DNA from: Mycobacterium bohemicum DSM 44277
GTDB taxonomy: Bacteria; Actinomycetota; Actinomycetes; Mycobacteriales; Mycobacteriaceae
DNA: 64,000 nt
Reading direction: 5' to 3'
Assembly (NCBI RefSeq): GCF_001053185.1
Contig: NZ_CSTD01000001.1
Location: 248,001 to 312,000, forward strand
Part shown: piece by piece, positions 1 to 8,457 of the stretch
Layout: each line of letters starts with the position of its first letter
How positions within the stretch are numbered: position 1 is the first letter of the stretch
Translations under genes and position numbers: made by a program
Notes under the pieces: model-generated
What the model saw: the letters and a program-made list of their open reading frames with translations, nothing else
Told to the model about the DNA's origin: nothing
Database searches by the model: none

Positions 1-732
1 GAGCGTCTGACCGGTGATGCGGGCCGCCAGCTCGGAGGACAGGAACAACGCGGCGTTGGCGACGTCGTGCGCGCGGGGCGCCGCCAGCGGATTGATTCCA
101 TTGACGGCGTACTCATTCGGCGGCTGGTCCTCGTTGCCGGAACCCACATTGCCCGGAGCGACCGCGTTGGCGCGAATTCCGTACCGGCCCAACTCGTCTG
201 CGAAGGTCTTGACGAGCGAGATGACGCCTGCCTTGGCCGCGCCGTAGGCGGCGTGGTAGGTCGCCGAGGCGATGCCGTCGACCGATGCCAGCGCGACCAA
301 CGACCCACCGGTGCCCTGGTCGATCATGTATCTCGCGGCGGCCTGGAAGAGGTAGAAGACCTGGGTCAGGTTGTAGTGGATGGCCGCGTCCCATAACCGG
401 GTGGGGAAGTCCTCGACCTTCGACCAGGTCGCCCCGCCGATGATGTCGACGCACACGTCGACACCGCCCAAGGCCGCGACGGCGTCGTCGATCGCCCGGT
501 CGACCTGGGTGGGGTCGGTCATGTCAGCGACGATCGGGACGGCATCGCCTCCCCGCCCGATGATCTCGCCGGCGATCTGTTCGGCGCGCCGCTCGTCGAT
601 GTCGATGCAGGCCACGGCGGCGCCCGCCTCGGCGAGGGTCAACGCCGTGAACCAGCCGTGGCCCGCGCGCTCGGGGATGTAGCCGGCACCCGACACCACC
701 GCCCGCTTGCCCGACAGTCCCAAATCGATCAC
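1..732 (-). CDS. SDR-family oxidoreductase (3' end outside window)
   Basis: Short-chain dehydrogenase/reductase read on the minus strand from a GTG at 732; its C-terminus lies beyond position 1. The N-terminus has a Rossmann-type nucleotide-binding segment (GLSGKRAVVSGAGYIPERAG), and later a catalytic YHAAYGAAK stretch matching YxxxK, followed by the usual NAVAPGNV. It should be a cytosolic NAD(P)-dependent oxidoreductase; the substrate cannot be told from sequence. The glycine motif is unusual (GAGYIPERAG instead of TGxxxGxG), as seen in some mycobacterial SDRs of steroid or lipid metabolism. About 244 codons are visible, so only a short tail is missing. Confidence 0.85.
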   Translation of the reverse strand, partial: MIDLGLSGKRAVVSGAGYIPERAGHGWFTALTLAEAGAAVACIDIDERRAEQIAGEIIGRGGDAVPIVADMTDPTQVDRAIDDAVAALGGVDVCVDIIGGATWSKVEDFPTRLWDAAIHYNLTQVFYLFQAAARYMIDQGTGGSLVALASVDGIASATYHAAYGAAKAGVISLVKTFADELGRYGIRANAVAPGNVGSGNEDQPPNEYAVNGINPLAAPRAHDVANAALFLSSELAARITGQTL

Positions 733-847
733 GGCCGACCTCCCTTGCGTTGCAACCAGTCAGCCGCGCGCCGGGAATGGCCGTCGACCGTACGGGTGGA
801 GTATCGAGACAGTCCCAATGCCTGTCAACGGCGGGTCGCCCGCTTGT

Positions 848-874
848 TGCTACTGTATTCCTACCCTAGTAGCA
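848..874. promoter_or_regulatory. Inverted repeat before mazE9, likely autoregulatory operator
   Basis: A perfect 7-bp inverted repeat, TGCTACT (848-854) and AGTAGCA (868-874), with a 13-nt spacer, ends 7 nt before the mazE9 start codon. Antitoxins of this ribbon-helix-helix type usually bind such palindromes to repress their own operon. The position fits; binding is inferred. Confidence 0.5.
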
Positions 875-881
875 TCGCGGT

Positions 882-1112
882 ATGAAGCTCAGTGTCAGTC
901 TGTCCGTGGAAGATGTCCGCGTGTTGGACGAATACATGAAACGGACCGGATTGCCGTCGCGGTCCGCGGCCGTACAGCGAGCTATCCGCATGCTCCGCTA
1001 CCCCTCCCTCGAAGAGGACTATGGCAACGCCTGGGGGGAGTGGTCGGCGGCCGGCGAGGAAGACGTGTGGGATAACGCAACGGGTGACGGGTCGAGTGAT
1101 GCTGCGCGGTGA
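882..1112 (+). CDS. mazE9: Ribbon-helix-helix antitoxin MazE9-type
   Basis: A 76-residue antitoxin. The first half ([20 protein letters not shown], then a short [17 protein letters not shown] segment) has the beta strand and two helices of a ribbon-helix-helix DNA-binding domain. The acidic C-terminal half ([21 protein letters not shown]) would be the toxin-binding tail. The sequence closely matches what I recall of M. tuberculosis MazE9 (Rv2801A). It overlaps the toxin start by 14 nt, the coupling expected of a toxin-antitoxin pair, and has an inverted repeat just upstream. The C-terminus is expected to be disordered until bound by MazF. Confidence 0.88.
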   Translation: MKLSVSLSVEDVRVLDEYMKRTGLPSRSAAVQRAIRMLRYPSLEEDYGNAWGEWSAAGEEDVWDNATGDGSSDAAR

Positions 1113-1446
1113 GATATGGCAGGTCGACTTCGACCCTGCCAGGGGCGGTGAGGCGAATAAGACCCGCCCGGCAGTCGTGGTCAGCAACGATCGGGCCAAT
1201 TCGAGCGCGGTTCGTCTCGGGCGCGGGGTGGTGACGGTAGTCCCGGTGAAAAGCAACGTCGCCACGGTCTACCCGTTCCAGGTATTCCTGCCTGCTGCCA
1301 CCACGGGTCTCGCCGTCGACTCCAAGGCGCAGGCCGAGCAAGTCAGATCTGTTGCGGTGGAACGGCTGCGGCGCCGCATCGGTCGGCTCTCTGCCGCCGA
1401 ACGTGCCCAGCTTGACGACGCCCTGCGGCTGCACCTTGAACTCTGA
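1099..1446 (+). CDS. mazF9: MazF9-type endoribonuclease toxin
   Basis: A 115-residue PemK/MazF toxin that cleaves RNA at short sequence motifs when freed from its antitoxin. It opens with [20 protein letters not shown], followed by [11 protein letters not shown], the conserved RGEIW and RPaVVvSnD motifs that hold the catalytic arginine and substrate loop. A later [10 protein letters not shown] strand and [11 protein letters not shown] helix fit the family. I chose ATG 1099, which overlaps the antitoxin stop (1112); an in-frame GTG directly precedes it. Full length, no disruption. It resembles M. tuberculosis MazF9 (Rv2801c). Confidence 0.9.
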   Translation: MLRGEIWQVDFDPARGGEANKTRPAVVVSNDRANSSAVRLGRGVVTVVPVKSNVATVYPFQVFLPAATTGLAVDSKAQAEQVRSVAVERLRRRIGRLSAAERAQLDDALRLHLEL

Positions 1447-1451
1447 CTCCC

Positions 1452-1849
1452 TCAACGTCCGGGAGCGGCGGCCGGCAGGCCGGCGGCCGCGGCGGCCGTG
1501 CGCAGGCGTTCGTCGTAGGTGACGAACGCGGTCAACCGCGGGCCGAAGATGGCCTCCCCGGTCGCGGGATGGATTGCGTCGAGCGACCGTAACGTGGTGT
1601 CCGGATATGCCGCGGCAGCGGCTCGGACCACATCGTCGACGTCGTAGCGCGCCACTCGGGCCACGATGGCGGCAGCACCGGGGAGCAGCGACGGCTCGAC
1701 CCGGCGCAGGGCCCGAGGGAGTTCAACCTCGATCAGTGTTGACGACACCTTGGCGCCGGTGTTTGCGCGTCAAGCCAGTCGGCGAGGGCATCGGTTTCAG
1801 GTTCGCGCCGTGTCATTTTCACCAAGGCCGACGTGTCGAGGTAAAGCAC
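1452..1849 (-). pseudogene. vapC PIN-domain toxin, frameshifted
   Basis: A PIN-domain RNase toxin broken by a frameshift near 1750-1770. From a GTG at 1849, which overlaps the vapB stop in TAGTG, the frame reads VLYLDTSALVKMTRREPETD with the first catalytic Asp, then stops. The following frame, from a GTG at 1748, carries the remaining acidic residues (STLIEVE, LRSLDAIHPATG, FVTYDERL). The length of 398 nt is one base short of 133 codons, so a single missing base or two extra bases explains the break. As read, the protein lacks either its N-terminal Asp or the rest of its active site. A sequencing error is possible. Confidence 0.8.
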
Positions 1850-2121
1850 TAATAGCGCTCGCTGTCCCGCAGATCGCGCAGCAGTTGACCGGCCTCGTGG
1901 CCGGTGTTCACCGGTCCGGATGGACGTGGAGCCGGTCCGCCGAGGGTGGCGGGATGAAGCCTTCCGGCGCTGATCATTTCGGCTAGGGGATTTTCCTCGG
2001 CCGGGACCAGGCGGGCGACGACGACTCCATGCTCGGTGATGTCGATGTGCTCGCCGCGTTTGACCCGGGCGAGCACGCCGGCGGTATTTTGGCTCAGCTC
2101 GCGCGCCGGCACCTCGGACAT
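1849..2121 (-). CDS. VapB-type antitoxin (Phd/YefM-like fold)
   Basis: A 90-residue antitoxin. The N-terminus, MSEVPARELSQNTAGVLARV followed by GEHIDITEHGVVVARLVP, has the Phd/YefM dimerisation and DNA-binding pattern. The C-terminal part is the likely toxin-binding tail. Its TAG stop shares a base with the GTG of the downstream vapC, showing translational coupling. The toxin partner is frameshifted while this gene is intact, the tolerable combination because an antitoxin alone is harmless. Confidence 0.82.
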   Translation of the reverse strand: MSEVPARELSQNTAGVLARVKRGEHIDITEHGVVVARLVPAEENPLAEMISAGRLHPATLGGPAPRPSGPVNTGHEAGQLLRDLRDSERY

Positions 2122-2129
2122 GCCAGCGA

Positions 2130-2151
2130 TAGTAGCTACCTATTTCTACTA
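2130..2151. promoter_or_regulatory. Inverted repeat before vapB, likely operator
   Basis: TAGTAG (2130-2135) and CTACTA (2146-2151), separated by 10 nt, lie 8 nt before the vapB start at 2121. This is a likely autoregulatory site. The half-sites resemble those before mazE9 (CTACT/AGTAG). Binding is inferred. Confidence 0.4.
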
Positions 2152-2240
2152 CGCGGGCCGCTCAACGCGCCGGAGCGGGCTCCTCCAGTCCGGCCCCGCC
2201 CGACTGACGTTCAAAACCCTTGCTGTCCAACGAGCCTTCA

Positions 2241-3473
2241 TCACCGTGCCTGCCCCGCAACGGCCCTGCGAGCTGCGCCCAGGCAAACGAGCCCTCGGCC
2301 GACGGCTGCGAGTGCCTGGCCCGCGGTGGTTCCGACGGCTTCGATGGTGGCGAATGCGGCGTCGAGCAGGCTCGGAATGTGAAAGTCCTCCCAGGCCTCG
2401 ACCTGGTGCCGGCGCGCCCGGGCGAAACGGTCGAACTCGTCGCGCAGGGCGATGCGCTGCTTGGCCAGGTCGCGCACCGCCCAGAACCGGAAGCCGTCGA
2501 CGGCGCTCGACTTCCCGAACAGGTCGAGCATGTCCTTCGCGCGCCGGTAGATGTCGATGTCTTCCCGCAGATGATGCTCGATCAGCTCGCGGGCTTCGTC
2601 GATCGCTCGCAGCAGCTGCTCCGGCTGCCTCGACTCGATTCGCGCCAGGCTCAGCCGCTGCCACTTGTGCAGTGACTCTTCGGCGATCACCAGCAGGCTC
2701 AACGCGTCACCAAGACGGTTGTCGTTGAGCGCGTTTCGCAGCTTCTCGGCGCGCTGCTCCACGGGCAGGTTGTGGTCGAAGGACGCCAGGACGCGCATGA
2801 CATGGTTGCGCAACTGCTCGACACTGACGTTGAGCGCCGGCCCCAGGGAGGCCACCGAATCCCAGTACGCGTCGGGCAGCGACCCGTGTTTCTCCAACGA
2901 CTCGACCATCCGCGTGACGGTCAGGTTGTTGCCCAGGACTTCACCGGCGCGTTGCGCCCGGGCGACCTCGAGCACCGCCTCGACCTTGTCCTCGACGCGC
3001 CGGACGGCGTCTTCGACCTGGGCGACCGCGGACTTCAACGCCATCTGTACCGCGATCATCTGCGCCGACACCATCGCCTCGGGGCCGAGCCCCGCCGGTC
3101 GCCACTGCAGCACGTCCAGGAACTGGCCGGCGTCGGCGCCGGTCACCAGCCGAAAGAAGCCCTCGCTGAGGGGAACGAGGTTGCCCTGCCTCAACGCGTC
3201 CAGGTTGTCCCGATGCAGTTGGACGTAGGTGCCGGAGTCGGCCAGCAGCGAGGCCAGCCCGGCGAGCCCGCTCGCGGCGTTCGCAAGCGAGGCGCCGTCG
3301 ATGCCGGCGACGCGGATGCCATGCCCGGCGATCGCCCGCAGGCGCGTCAGGTAACACTCGACGGCGGCGGGGTCACCACCAAGCAGCAGGGCATCGTCAT
3401 GGAACGACACCACGACCTGGTCGGTCCCGGCATCGGCATCGACCGAAACGTCCGACACCTCCGATGTGCTCAC
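2241..3473 (-). CDS. Hypothetical helical protein
   Basis: I do not recognise the family. The product of about 410 residues is largely helical. A heptad-like stretch, AVAQVEDAVRRVEDKVEAVL, suggests a coiled coil near one third of the length; the C-terminal half is charged and helical (EQRAEKLRNALNDNRLGDAL). No signal peptide or clear membrane segment precedes it, though the last 35 residues are Ala/Gly-rich and could be amphipathic. I prefer GTG 3473, preceded by AGGGG at good spacing; an ATG at 3509 is an alternative. It stands alone, pointing away from the next gene. Confidence 0.6.
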   Translation of the reverse strand: MSTSEVSDVSVDADAGTDQVVVSFHDDALLLGGDPAAVECYLTRLRAIAGHGIRVAGIDGASLANAASGLAGLASLLADSGTYVQLHRDNLDALRQGNLVPLSEGFFRLVTGADAGQFLDVLQWRPAGLGPEAMVSAQMIAVQMALKSAVAQVEDAVRRVEDKVEAVLEVARAQRAGEVLGNNLTVTRMVESLEKHGSLPDAYWDSVASLGPALNVSVEQLRNHVMRVLASFDHNLPVEQRAEKLRNALNDNRLGDALSLLVIAEESLHKWQRLSLARIESRQPEQLLRAIDEARELIEHHLREDIDIYRRAKDMLDLFGKSSAVDGFRFWAVRDLAKQRIALRDEFDRFARARRHQVEAWEDFHIPSLLDAAFATIEAVGTTAGQALAAVGRGLVCLGAARRAVAGQAR

Positions 3474-3783
3474 GGCCACCCCTAGTAATCCGTCGGCATG
3501 CGAAAGCACGCACGCCGTGAGTGAGCAGGTATTTGTCGGCTAGCGACTGCGGACGTTACACCCGTGTTTCCTTGCGGTCGCTGCGGTTTGCCGTCTATTG
3601 GGCAGGAATTCACCCCGGCAGGCGGTGGCCGCCGCAGGGCCGGTGGCGGCGTCGAACGCAGCGCATCCCCGGCGCGCTCGGGCCGTCAGGCAGACGATGT
3701 TCGGCGCCGCCGCTGCGGCGCTGACCAGTGGCCGGCACCGGGCCCACCTGTTGTTGTCGGAGGGCGCGCATATCTTTCCTCGC

Positions 3784-4119
3784 ATGAGTGGTTCCAGGTC
3801 CGGTTCCGGCGGCGGTTTCGCGGGGTTGGTGCTGTTGCTGCTGGTGGTCGCGTTCATCATCAGGTTCATCTGGTGGATTCTCGCGACGGCGGCGTTGGTC
3901 GGGCTGTTCTTCGTCGTGCGGGCGATCGGGCGCTGGGATGCCCGGCGGTCGGCGGAGCGGCTGCGCCACCGCCAGGCCATCGCCGCGCGCGCCGATCAGC
4001 AGCACAACTGGGTCCTGCGGGGCGACGACCGGGGGATCTACGGCCCGGCGGGCGCCGAACTCATGCACTACCTGTATCCGGCGGCAAGCCGGGTGCAGCG
4101 GCTGAACCGGAGGTGTTAG
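3784..4119 (+). CDS. Small membrane protein
   Basis: A 111-residue protein with a short Ser/Gly-rich N-terminus, then two closely spaced hydrophobic helices (about residues 11-27 and 31-46: LVLLLLVVAFIIRFIWW and ILATAALVGLFFVVRAI), then a basic cytosolic tail ending HYLYPAASRVQRL. It is probably an inner-membrane protein of unknown role. ATG 3784 is chosen because it starts right before the membrane region; longer in-frame extensions upstream look non-coding. Confidence 0.65.
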   Translation: MSGSRSGSGGGFAGLVLLLLVVAFIIRFIWWILATAALVGLFFVVRAIGRWDARRSAERLRHRQAIAARADQQHNWVLRGDDRGIYGPAGAELMHYLYPAASRVQRLNRRC

Positions 4120-4143
4120 CGGGCAGGTTGTTACCATCGCGCG

Positions 4144-4215
4144 ATGACCGCGCCGCGATCACTATCCCGGCGCGCCGTGCTGACGTACGCCGGCGCCGCG
4201 CCGGTACTGCTCGGC
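4144..4215 (+). pseudogene. Orphan Tat-type signal peptide start
   Basis: ATG 4144 encodes MTAPRSLSRRAVLTYAGAAP then VLLG, a good twin-arginine (SRRAVL) export signal. After about 24 codons the frame becomes Gly/Arg-rich nonsense. The natural continuation is probably the amidase domain that now begins near 4490 in a different frame. I read this as the severed start of that amidase gene, separated by a piece of mce DNA. Inference from domain order. Confidence 0.5.
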
Positions 4216-4306
4216 AATGGGGGCACCGGCGGCGCCGGCCGACCAGGGCGCCCCGGTACCGGGCGCGACGCCGACCACAAGCCAGCCAACGGACGGGGGC
4301 TCGTAG
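4216..4306 (+). pseudogene. 3' end of an mceE-type gene (fragment)
   Basis: In the frame of the next gene, codons from about 4217 read a Pro/Ala/Thr-rich tail (MGAPAAPADQGAPVPGATP) to a TAG stop at 4304-4306 that directly abuts the ATG of the mceF-like start. This tight junction is what one expects between mceE and mceF in an mce operon. Only about 30 codons remain. Confidence 0.45.
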
Positions 4307-5149
4307 ATGCTGACCCGCTTTGTCCGCATCCAGTTGGCGATCTTCGCGATCGTGGGAACGATCGGTGTGGTCGTCATGGCGTTGTGGTACGTCCAGGCGC
4401 CCACCCTGCTCGGCATCGGCAAGATGACCGTCACGCTGAAACTGCCCGCCACCGGTGGCCTGTACCGCTTCAGCAACGTGACCGACCGCGGCGTGGCCGG
4501 CATGACCGTCGTCCTCGATGCCGGCCACAACGCGGTCAACGACGCCTCGATCAACCAGCAAGTGCCCAACGGCCGCGGCGGCACCAAGGCCTGCCAGACG
4601 TCGGGCACCGCCACCGACGACGGCTACCCCGAACACGCGTTCAACTGGGCCGTTGTCGGGCTCATCGGCGCGTCGCTGAACCAGATGGGCGTCACCACCC
4701 GGCTCACACGGGGCGACGACAGCTCCGTCGGGCCGTGCGTCGACCAGCGCGCGGCAATCGCCAACGCGGCGCACCCCGACGCCATCGTCAGCATCCACGC
4801 CGACGGCGGACCCCCCTCGGGCTCGGGGTTCCACGTCAATTACTCCAGCCCACCCCTGAACGCCGCGCAGTCGGGCCCGGCGGTGCAACTGGCGCGCACC
4901 ATGCGGGATGCCCTGGTGCAAGCGGGCTTTCAGCCGTCGAACTACATCGGCTCCGACGGGCTGTACGGCCGCGACGACCTCGCCGGGCTCAACCTGGCCG
5001 ACTACCCGGCGGTCCTCGTCGAACTCGGCAACATGAAGAACGCCCACGACGCCGCGCAGATGGAAAGCGCCGATGGCCGGGCACGGTATGCCGACGCCGT
5101 CACGCAAGGGATCGTCGCATTTCTGAACGCCCGGGGCCCGGCCGGCTAG
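4307..5149 (+). CDS. Chimaera: MceF N-terminus fused to Ami1-type amidase
   Basis: A 280-residue protein in two parts. Residues 1-62 (MLTRFVRIQLAIFAIVGTIG, then LLGIGKMTVTLKLPATGGLY and RFSNVT) are an MceF-type membrane anchor and start of the MCE domain. From about residue 64 (AGMTVVLDAGHNAVND) it is an N-acetylmuramoyl-L-alanine amidase (Amidase_3) like M. tuberculosis Rv3717. Zinc and catalytic residues are all present: His74, Glu109, His164 and Glu239, each 39 residues after the equivalents in Rv3717 as I recall them. The usual cleavable export signal is replaced by a transmembrane helix (about 9-29), so the enzyme would be tethered in the periplasm if made. Confidence 0.85.
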   Translation: MLTRFVRIQLAIFAIVGTIGVVVMALWYVQAPTLLGIGKMTVTLKLPATGGLYRFSNVTDRGVAGMTVVLDAGHNAVNDASINQQVPNGRGGTKACQTSGTATDDGYPEHAFNWAVVGLIGASLNQMGVTTRLTRGDDSSVGPCVDQRAAIANAAHPDAIVSIHADGGPPSGSGFHVNYSSPPLNAAQSGPAVQLARTMRDALVQAGFQPSNYIGSDGLYGRDDLAGLNLADYPAVLVELGNMKNAHDAAQMESADGRARYADAVTQGIVAFLNARGPAG

Positions 5150-5390
5150 CAACGGCGATCCCGGCCGGTCCATGCCGTACAGATGGCGAAATGCCAGTCA
5201 CTAAACGAAAGGTTTGCTGGCGGCGAAACTCCGGACCCGCGGGTCGAAAACGCCTGTGACGCCGAATTTCACCGCCCGATGGTCACTTCACGACTTCGTG
5301 TCGTTGTCAACACCGCGGCGGGTTATGTTTCCATTGAAAGAGCGTTTGGAGGGAAGCGCCGGCAAGCACGCAGGGGAGGTTTCGCACGCT

Positions 5391-6644
5391 ATGGCAATAC
5401 TGGCTACCGGGACGTCGCTCCCGAACATCGTGGTCACCGGCGTCGCCGCGACGACGGCGCTCGCGCCCGACATTGAGACCACCTGGAAACTGCTGCTCGA
5501 CGGCCAGAGCGGGATCCGCAAGCTCGACGACCCGTTCGTGGAGGAATTCGACCTGCCGGTCCGCATCGGCGGCCACCTGCGGGAGGAGTTCGACAGCCAG
5601 CTGACCCCCGTCGAGGTGCGCCGGATGGGCTACCTGGCGAGGATGTCGACGGTCCTCAGCCGCCGGTTGTGGGAGAACGCGGGCTCGCCCGAGGTCGACC
5701 CCGACCGGTTGATGGTGTCGGTCGGCACCGGGCTAGGGTCGGCGGAGGAGCTGGTGTTCAGCTACGACGAGATCCGCGCCCGCGGTTCGCAGGCGGTCTC
5801 GCCGCTGGCCGTGCAGAAGTACGGGCCCAATGGTGCCTCCGCGGCGATCGCCCTGGAACGCCGCGCGCGCGCCGGCGTGATGACCCCGGCGTCGGCCTGC
5901 GCGTCCGGCTCGGAGGCCATCGCCCATGCGTGGCAGCACCTGGTGTTCGGCGAGGCGGACGTCGCGATCTGCGGCGGCGTGGAGACCCGGATCGAGGCAG
6001 TGCCGATCGCCGCGTTCGCCAAGATGCGCATCGTCATGTCCACCAACAACGACAACCCCACCGGCGCCTGCCGCCCGTTCGACAAGGACCGCGACGGCTT
6101 CGTGTTCGGCGAGGCCGGCGCGCTGATGGTCCTCGAGACCGAGGAGCACGCCAAGGCCCGCGGCGCGAACATCCTGGCCCGCCTGATGGGTGCCAGCATC
6201 ACCTCCGACGGCTTCCACATGGTCGCGCCCGATCCCAACGGCGAACGCGCCGGACACGCCATCAGTCGCGCGATCGAGCGGGCCGGCCTGACCCCCGACG
6301 ACATCGACCACGTCAACGCCCACGCCACCGGCACCTCGGTGGGCGACGTGGCCGAGAGCAAGGCCATCAACAACGCGCTGGGCAGCAACCATCCCGCTGT
6401 CTACGCACCCAAGTCCGCCCTCGGCCACTCCGTCGGCGCCGTCGGCGCGCTGGAATCGATCCTCACCGTGCTCGCCCTGCGCGACAAGATCGTTCCCCCC
6501 ACCCTGAACCTGGAGAACCTCGACCCCGAAATCGACCTGGATGTGGTCGCGGGGGAGCCCCGGCCGGGTGACTACCGCTACGCGATCAACAACTCGTTCG
6601 GCTTCGGCGGGCACAACGTCGCGCTGGCCTTCGGGCGGTACTGA
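5391..6644 (+). CDS. Third KasA/KasB-type beta-ketoacyl-ACP synthase
   Basis: A 417-residue ketoacyl synthase, clearly KasB-like ([18 protein letters not shown]). The catalytic triad is intact: Cys170 (SACASG), His311 (NAHATGTS) and His346 (ALGHSVG), plus the C-terminal FGFGGHN loop. Such enzymes condense malonyl-AcpM with acyl-AcpM in meromycolate elongation. ATG 5391 follows GGGGAGGT at a good distance; an ATG at 5328 is a possible longer start. It stands alone, 27 kb from kasA and kasB in this same window, so it is a paralogue. Its substrate range is unknown. Confidence 0.9.
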   Translation: MAILATGTSLPNIVVTGVAATTALAPDIETTWKLLLDGQSGIRKLDDPFVEEFDLPVRIGGHLREEFDSQLTPVEVRRMGYLARMSTVLSRRLWENAGSPEVDPDRLMVSVGTGLGSAEELVFSYDEIRARGSQAVSPLAVQKYGPNGASAAIALERRARAGVMTPASACASGSEAIAHAWQHLVFGEADVAICGGVETRIEAVPIAAFAKMRIVMSTNNDNPTGACRPFDKDRDGFVFGEAGALMVLETEEHAKARGANILARLMGASITSDGFHMVAPDPNGERAGHAISRAIERAGLTPDDIDHVNAHATGTSVGDVAESKAINNALGSNHPAVYAPKSALGHSVGAVGALESILTVLALRDKIVPPTLNLENLDPEIDLDVVAGEPRPGDYRYAINNSFGFGGHNVALAFGRY

Positions 6645-6675
6645 GGGCCGTCCCGGGTCAGCGTCGGGCGATGGC

Positions 6676-7434
6676 TCAGTCGCCGAACCCCTGGCGGGGG
6701 GCCGCCGCCATGTTCGTCGGCGCGGCGGGTGCTCCGCCCGCGGCGAGGTGGCTGACGGCGAAGTCGACTCCCTGGTCGATGATGGGCTCGGTGCCGGCGT
6801 AGGTGTCGTGAGCGGCGAAGTTCAGCCCTTCGGAGCAGACCGGGTCCTCGGGCGCGCACACCTTGATGGTCTTGGCCTGATACAGCGGGCCGATCGACAG
6901 CGGCGGTTCACCCAGGAAGTTCATGGCCCGCACGTTGGGCGTGCCGAACAGCACGAGCGAGGACACGTGGTTGGCGACGGCGGGGTCCATCGGTTTGGGC
7001 ACGGTCGCCGGGTCGACCCCGTCGGGAACGGAGGCCGAGGTGACGAAGCCCATCACGGCCGCACCCTGGGAGTAGCCGCCGAGCACCATCTTCGTGTTGG
7101 GGCAGTCGTGCGCCATGGACGTGATGTGGGCGCTGGCGTCGCGGATGCCTTCGACGCCGGTGTCCCACTGATCGCTGGCGGGGTAGTTGACCGGATAGAC
7201 GTCGAACGACGTTGCGCCCAACCGGGAGTGCAGCGAGTCGACGAACGCTTGCCCGGTGGGGCCGACGCCCGGGGGTTCGCCGGTGCCGCGCGCGAACACC
7301 ACCTGGACGTCGGGACACGGTTGCGCCGAAGCGGCGGGGGCGGCGGGACCGACGGCACCGACGAAGGCGCCGCCGAGGCCAGCCGCGGCGACCGCCGCCG
7401 GACCGACGAGACGAAGTACGTGACGTGCGATCAT
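6676..7434 (-). CDS. Secreted cutinase-family serine esterase
   Basis: A 252-residue alpha/beta hydrolase of the cutinase-like family, exported through an N-terminal signal (about residues 1-37, ending PAASA). After it comes CPDVQVVFARGTGEPPG, typical of mycobacterial cutinases. The likely triad is Ser122 (GGYSQG), Asp197 (CAPEDPVC) and His209, with paired cysteines around Cys40/Cys111 and Cys193/Cys200. These enzymes hydrolyse lipid esters or phospholipids outside the cell. ATG 7434 is chosen; ATG 7458 would add eight residues before the signal. Confidence 0.88.
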   Translation of the reverse strand: MIARHVLRLVGPAAVAAAGLGGAFVGAVGPAAPAASAQPCPDVQVVFARGTGEPPGVGPTGQAFVDSLHSRLGATSFDVYPVNYPASDQWDTGVEGIRDASAHITSMAHDCPNTKMVLGGYSQGAAVMGFVTSASVPDGVDPATVPKPMDPAVANHVSSLVLFGTPNVRAMNFLGEPPLSIGPLYQAKTIKVCAPEDPVCSEGLNFAAHDTYAGTEPIIDQGVDFAVSHLAAGGAPAAPTNMAAAPRQGFGD

Positions 7435-7773
7435 GACGCCATGGTGCCCATTAAGCACCCCCCAAAACTGTGTGCTGTCATACGGTTTCGTTGCCGTAAC
7501 CTGTATACCACAGTCCGGCGCATCGTGGCAGGGGAAACCCGCACGTCAGCACGCCGTTTTGCGGCAGCCGTGCGCGGTGGATCCCGGAGCCCGGGTTCGT
7601 GAGCCTGGCCGCCGCGCGGCGTCGACTCACCCACGGCGGGAAGGGGATTCGCCGGCCGGAATGTCCTGCGCTCATGTCGGGCTAGGTCCGGCGGCCTCAG
7701 CGGCCCGGGCGGGCCCAGCGACCCTGAGGGCCACCACATTTGGTCGCCGATCATGCCCGCGCGCCGCCAGGTG
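7435..7773. other. Intergenic stretch without a supported gene
   Basis: This 339-bp stretch lies upstream of the cutinase gene and downstream of the DUF202 pair. Open frames crossing it have no recognisable domains and poor composition. It is less GC-rich near 7440-7510, where the cutinase promoter probably sits; I see no strong repeat or RNA structure. Confidence 0.5.
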
Positions 7774-8073
7774 CTAGATCAGCTGCGCAAACGTCGTCAC
7801 CAGGATGAGCACCAGCACGGCCACGCCGATGAAGTACACCTGGCGCCGGGGGGCCAGACGCGCGGCCGGGGTCTCCTGCTGCAGCGTCCGCTGGCGCCTG
7901 ATCGCGATCACGTAAGTGCTGAGGGCGACCGCGGCGGCCAGCCCGGCGGGGATGAACGCCTCCGGGCCGACGGCGCCGTGCAGGTTCTTGACCAACAACA
8001 GCGCGCCGTTGGCGAGGAACGCGAACGAGGTCCGCGTCCAGGCCAGTGACGTGCGGTCCGCCGGCTGGCTCAA
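7774..8073 (-). CDS. DUF202 membrane protein (second of pair)
   Basis: A 99-residue DUF202-like inner-membrane protein. It has the family start motif ([20 protein letters not shown]) and three hydrophobic segments, the last being [17 protein letters not shown]. The likely start is TTG 8073, sharing TTGA with the stop of the preceding gene, so the two are translationally coupled. It resembles Rv2273. Function unknown; DUF202 pairs are common in actinobacteria. Confidence 0.75.
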   Translation of the reverse strand: MSQPADRTSLAWTRTSFAFLANGALLLVKNLHGAVGPEAFIPAGLAAAVALSTYVIAIRRQRTLQQETPAARLAPRRQVYFIGVAVLVLILVTTFAQLI

Positions 8074-8441
8074 CCCATCACGGCCTTGACGACCACCAGC
8101 CCCAGGGCGACCAGTCCGACCACGGCCAGGCCCACCGCCAGGTAGGCGGGCGAGGGGTGCCGGGGCAGGGGCTCGCCGCGGCGCATCGCGCGGTCGGCCT
8201 CCCTCCAGCGCCGCAGCCCCATGGCGTTGGTGAGGATCGCCAGCACCGCGAGCCCCACGCCGAGCACCCGGCGCGCCCCCGGTATGCCCAGCTCCGGAAC
8301 GAGCTGCACCACCGCGACCGCCGCCGCCAGCAACCCCAGCGCCGTGCGCTGCCAGGCGAGATACGTCCGCTCGTTGGCGAACGTGAGCCGGTAGTCGGGC
8401 TCCTGCTCTTCGGCTGCGGTGTCGTCGCCCACGAGGGTCAT
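8070..8441 (-). CDS. DUF202 membrane protein (first of pair)
   Basis: A 123-residue DUF202-family inner-membrane protein similar to Rv2272. After an acidic N-terminus it carries the family signature [20 protein letters not shown], then further hydrophobic helices, the last near the C-terminus ([20 protein letters not shown]). It is followed by a coupled second DUF202 gene. Its ATG at 8441 is only 16 nt from the divergent HAD gene at 8458, so the two share a promoter region. Confidence 0.82.
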   Translation of the reverse strand: MTLVGDDTAAEEQEPDYRLTFANERTYLAWQRTALGLLAAAVAVVQLVPELGIPGARRVLGVGLAVLAILTNAMGLRRWREADRAMRRGEPLPRHPSPAYLAVGLAVVGLVALGLVVVKAVMG

Positions 8442-8457
8442 CGTAGATTGAGCGGTT

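Noticed and set aside
4144..5259. A 371-codon plus-strand frame starting with a Tat-like signal
   Set aside because: Only the first ~24 codons look real. The rest is Arg/Gly-rich and out of frame with the amidase.
7433..7777. A 114-codon plus-strand frame upstream of the cutinase gene
   Set aside because: No domain, unusual composition and no ribosome-binding site; it overlaps the cutinase promoter region.
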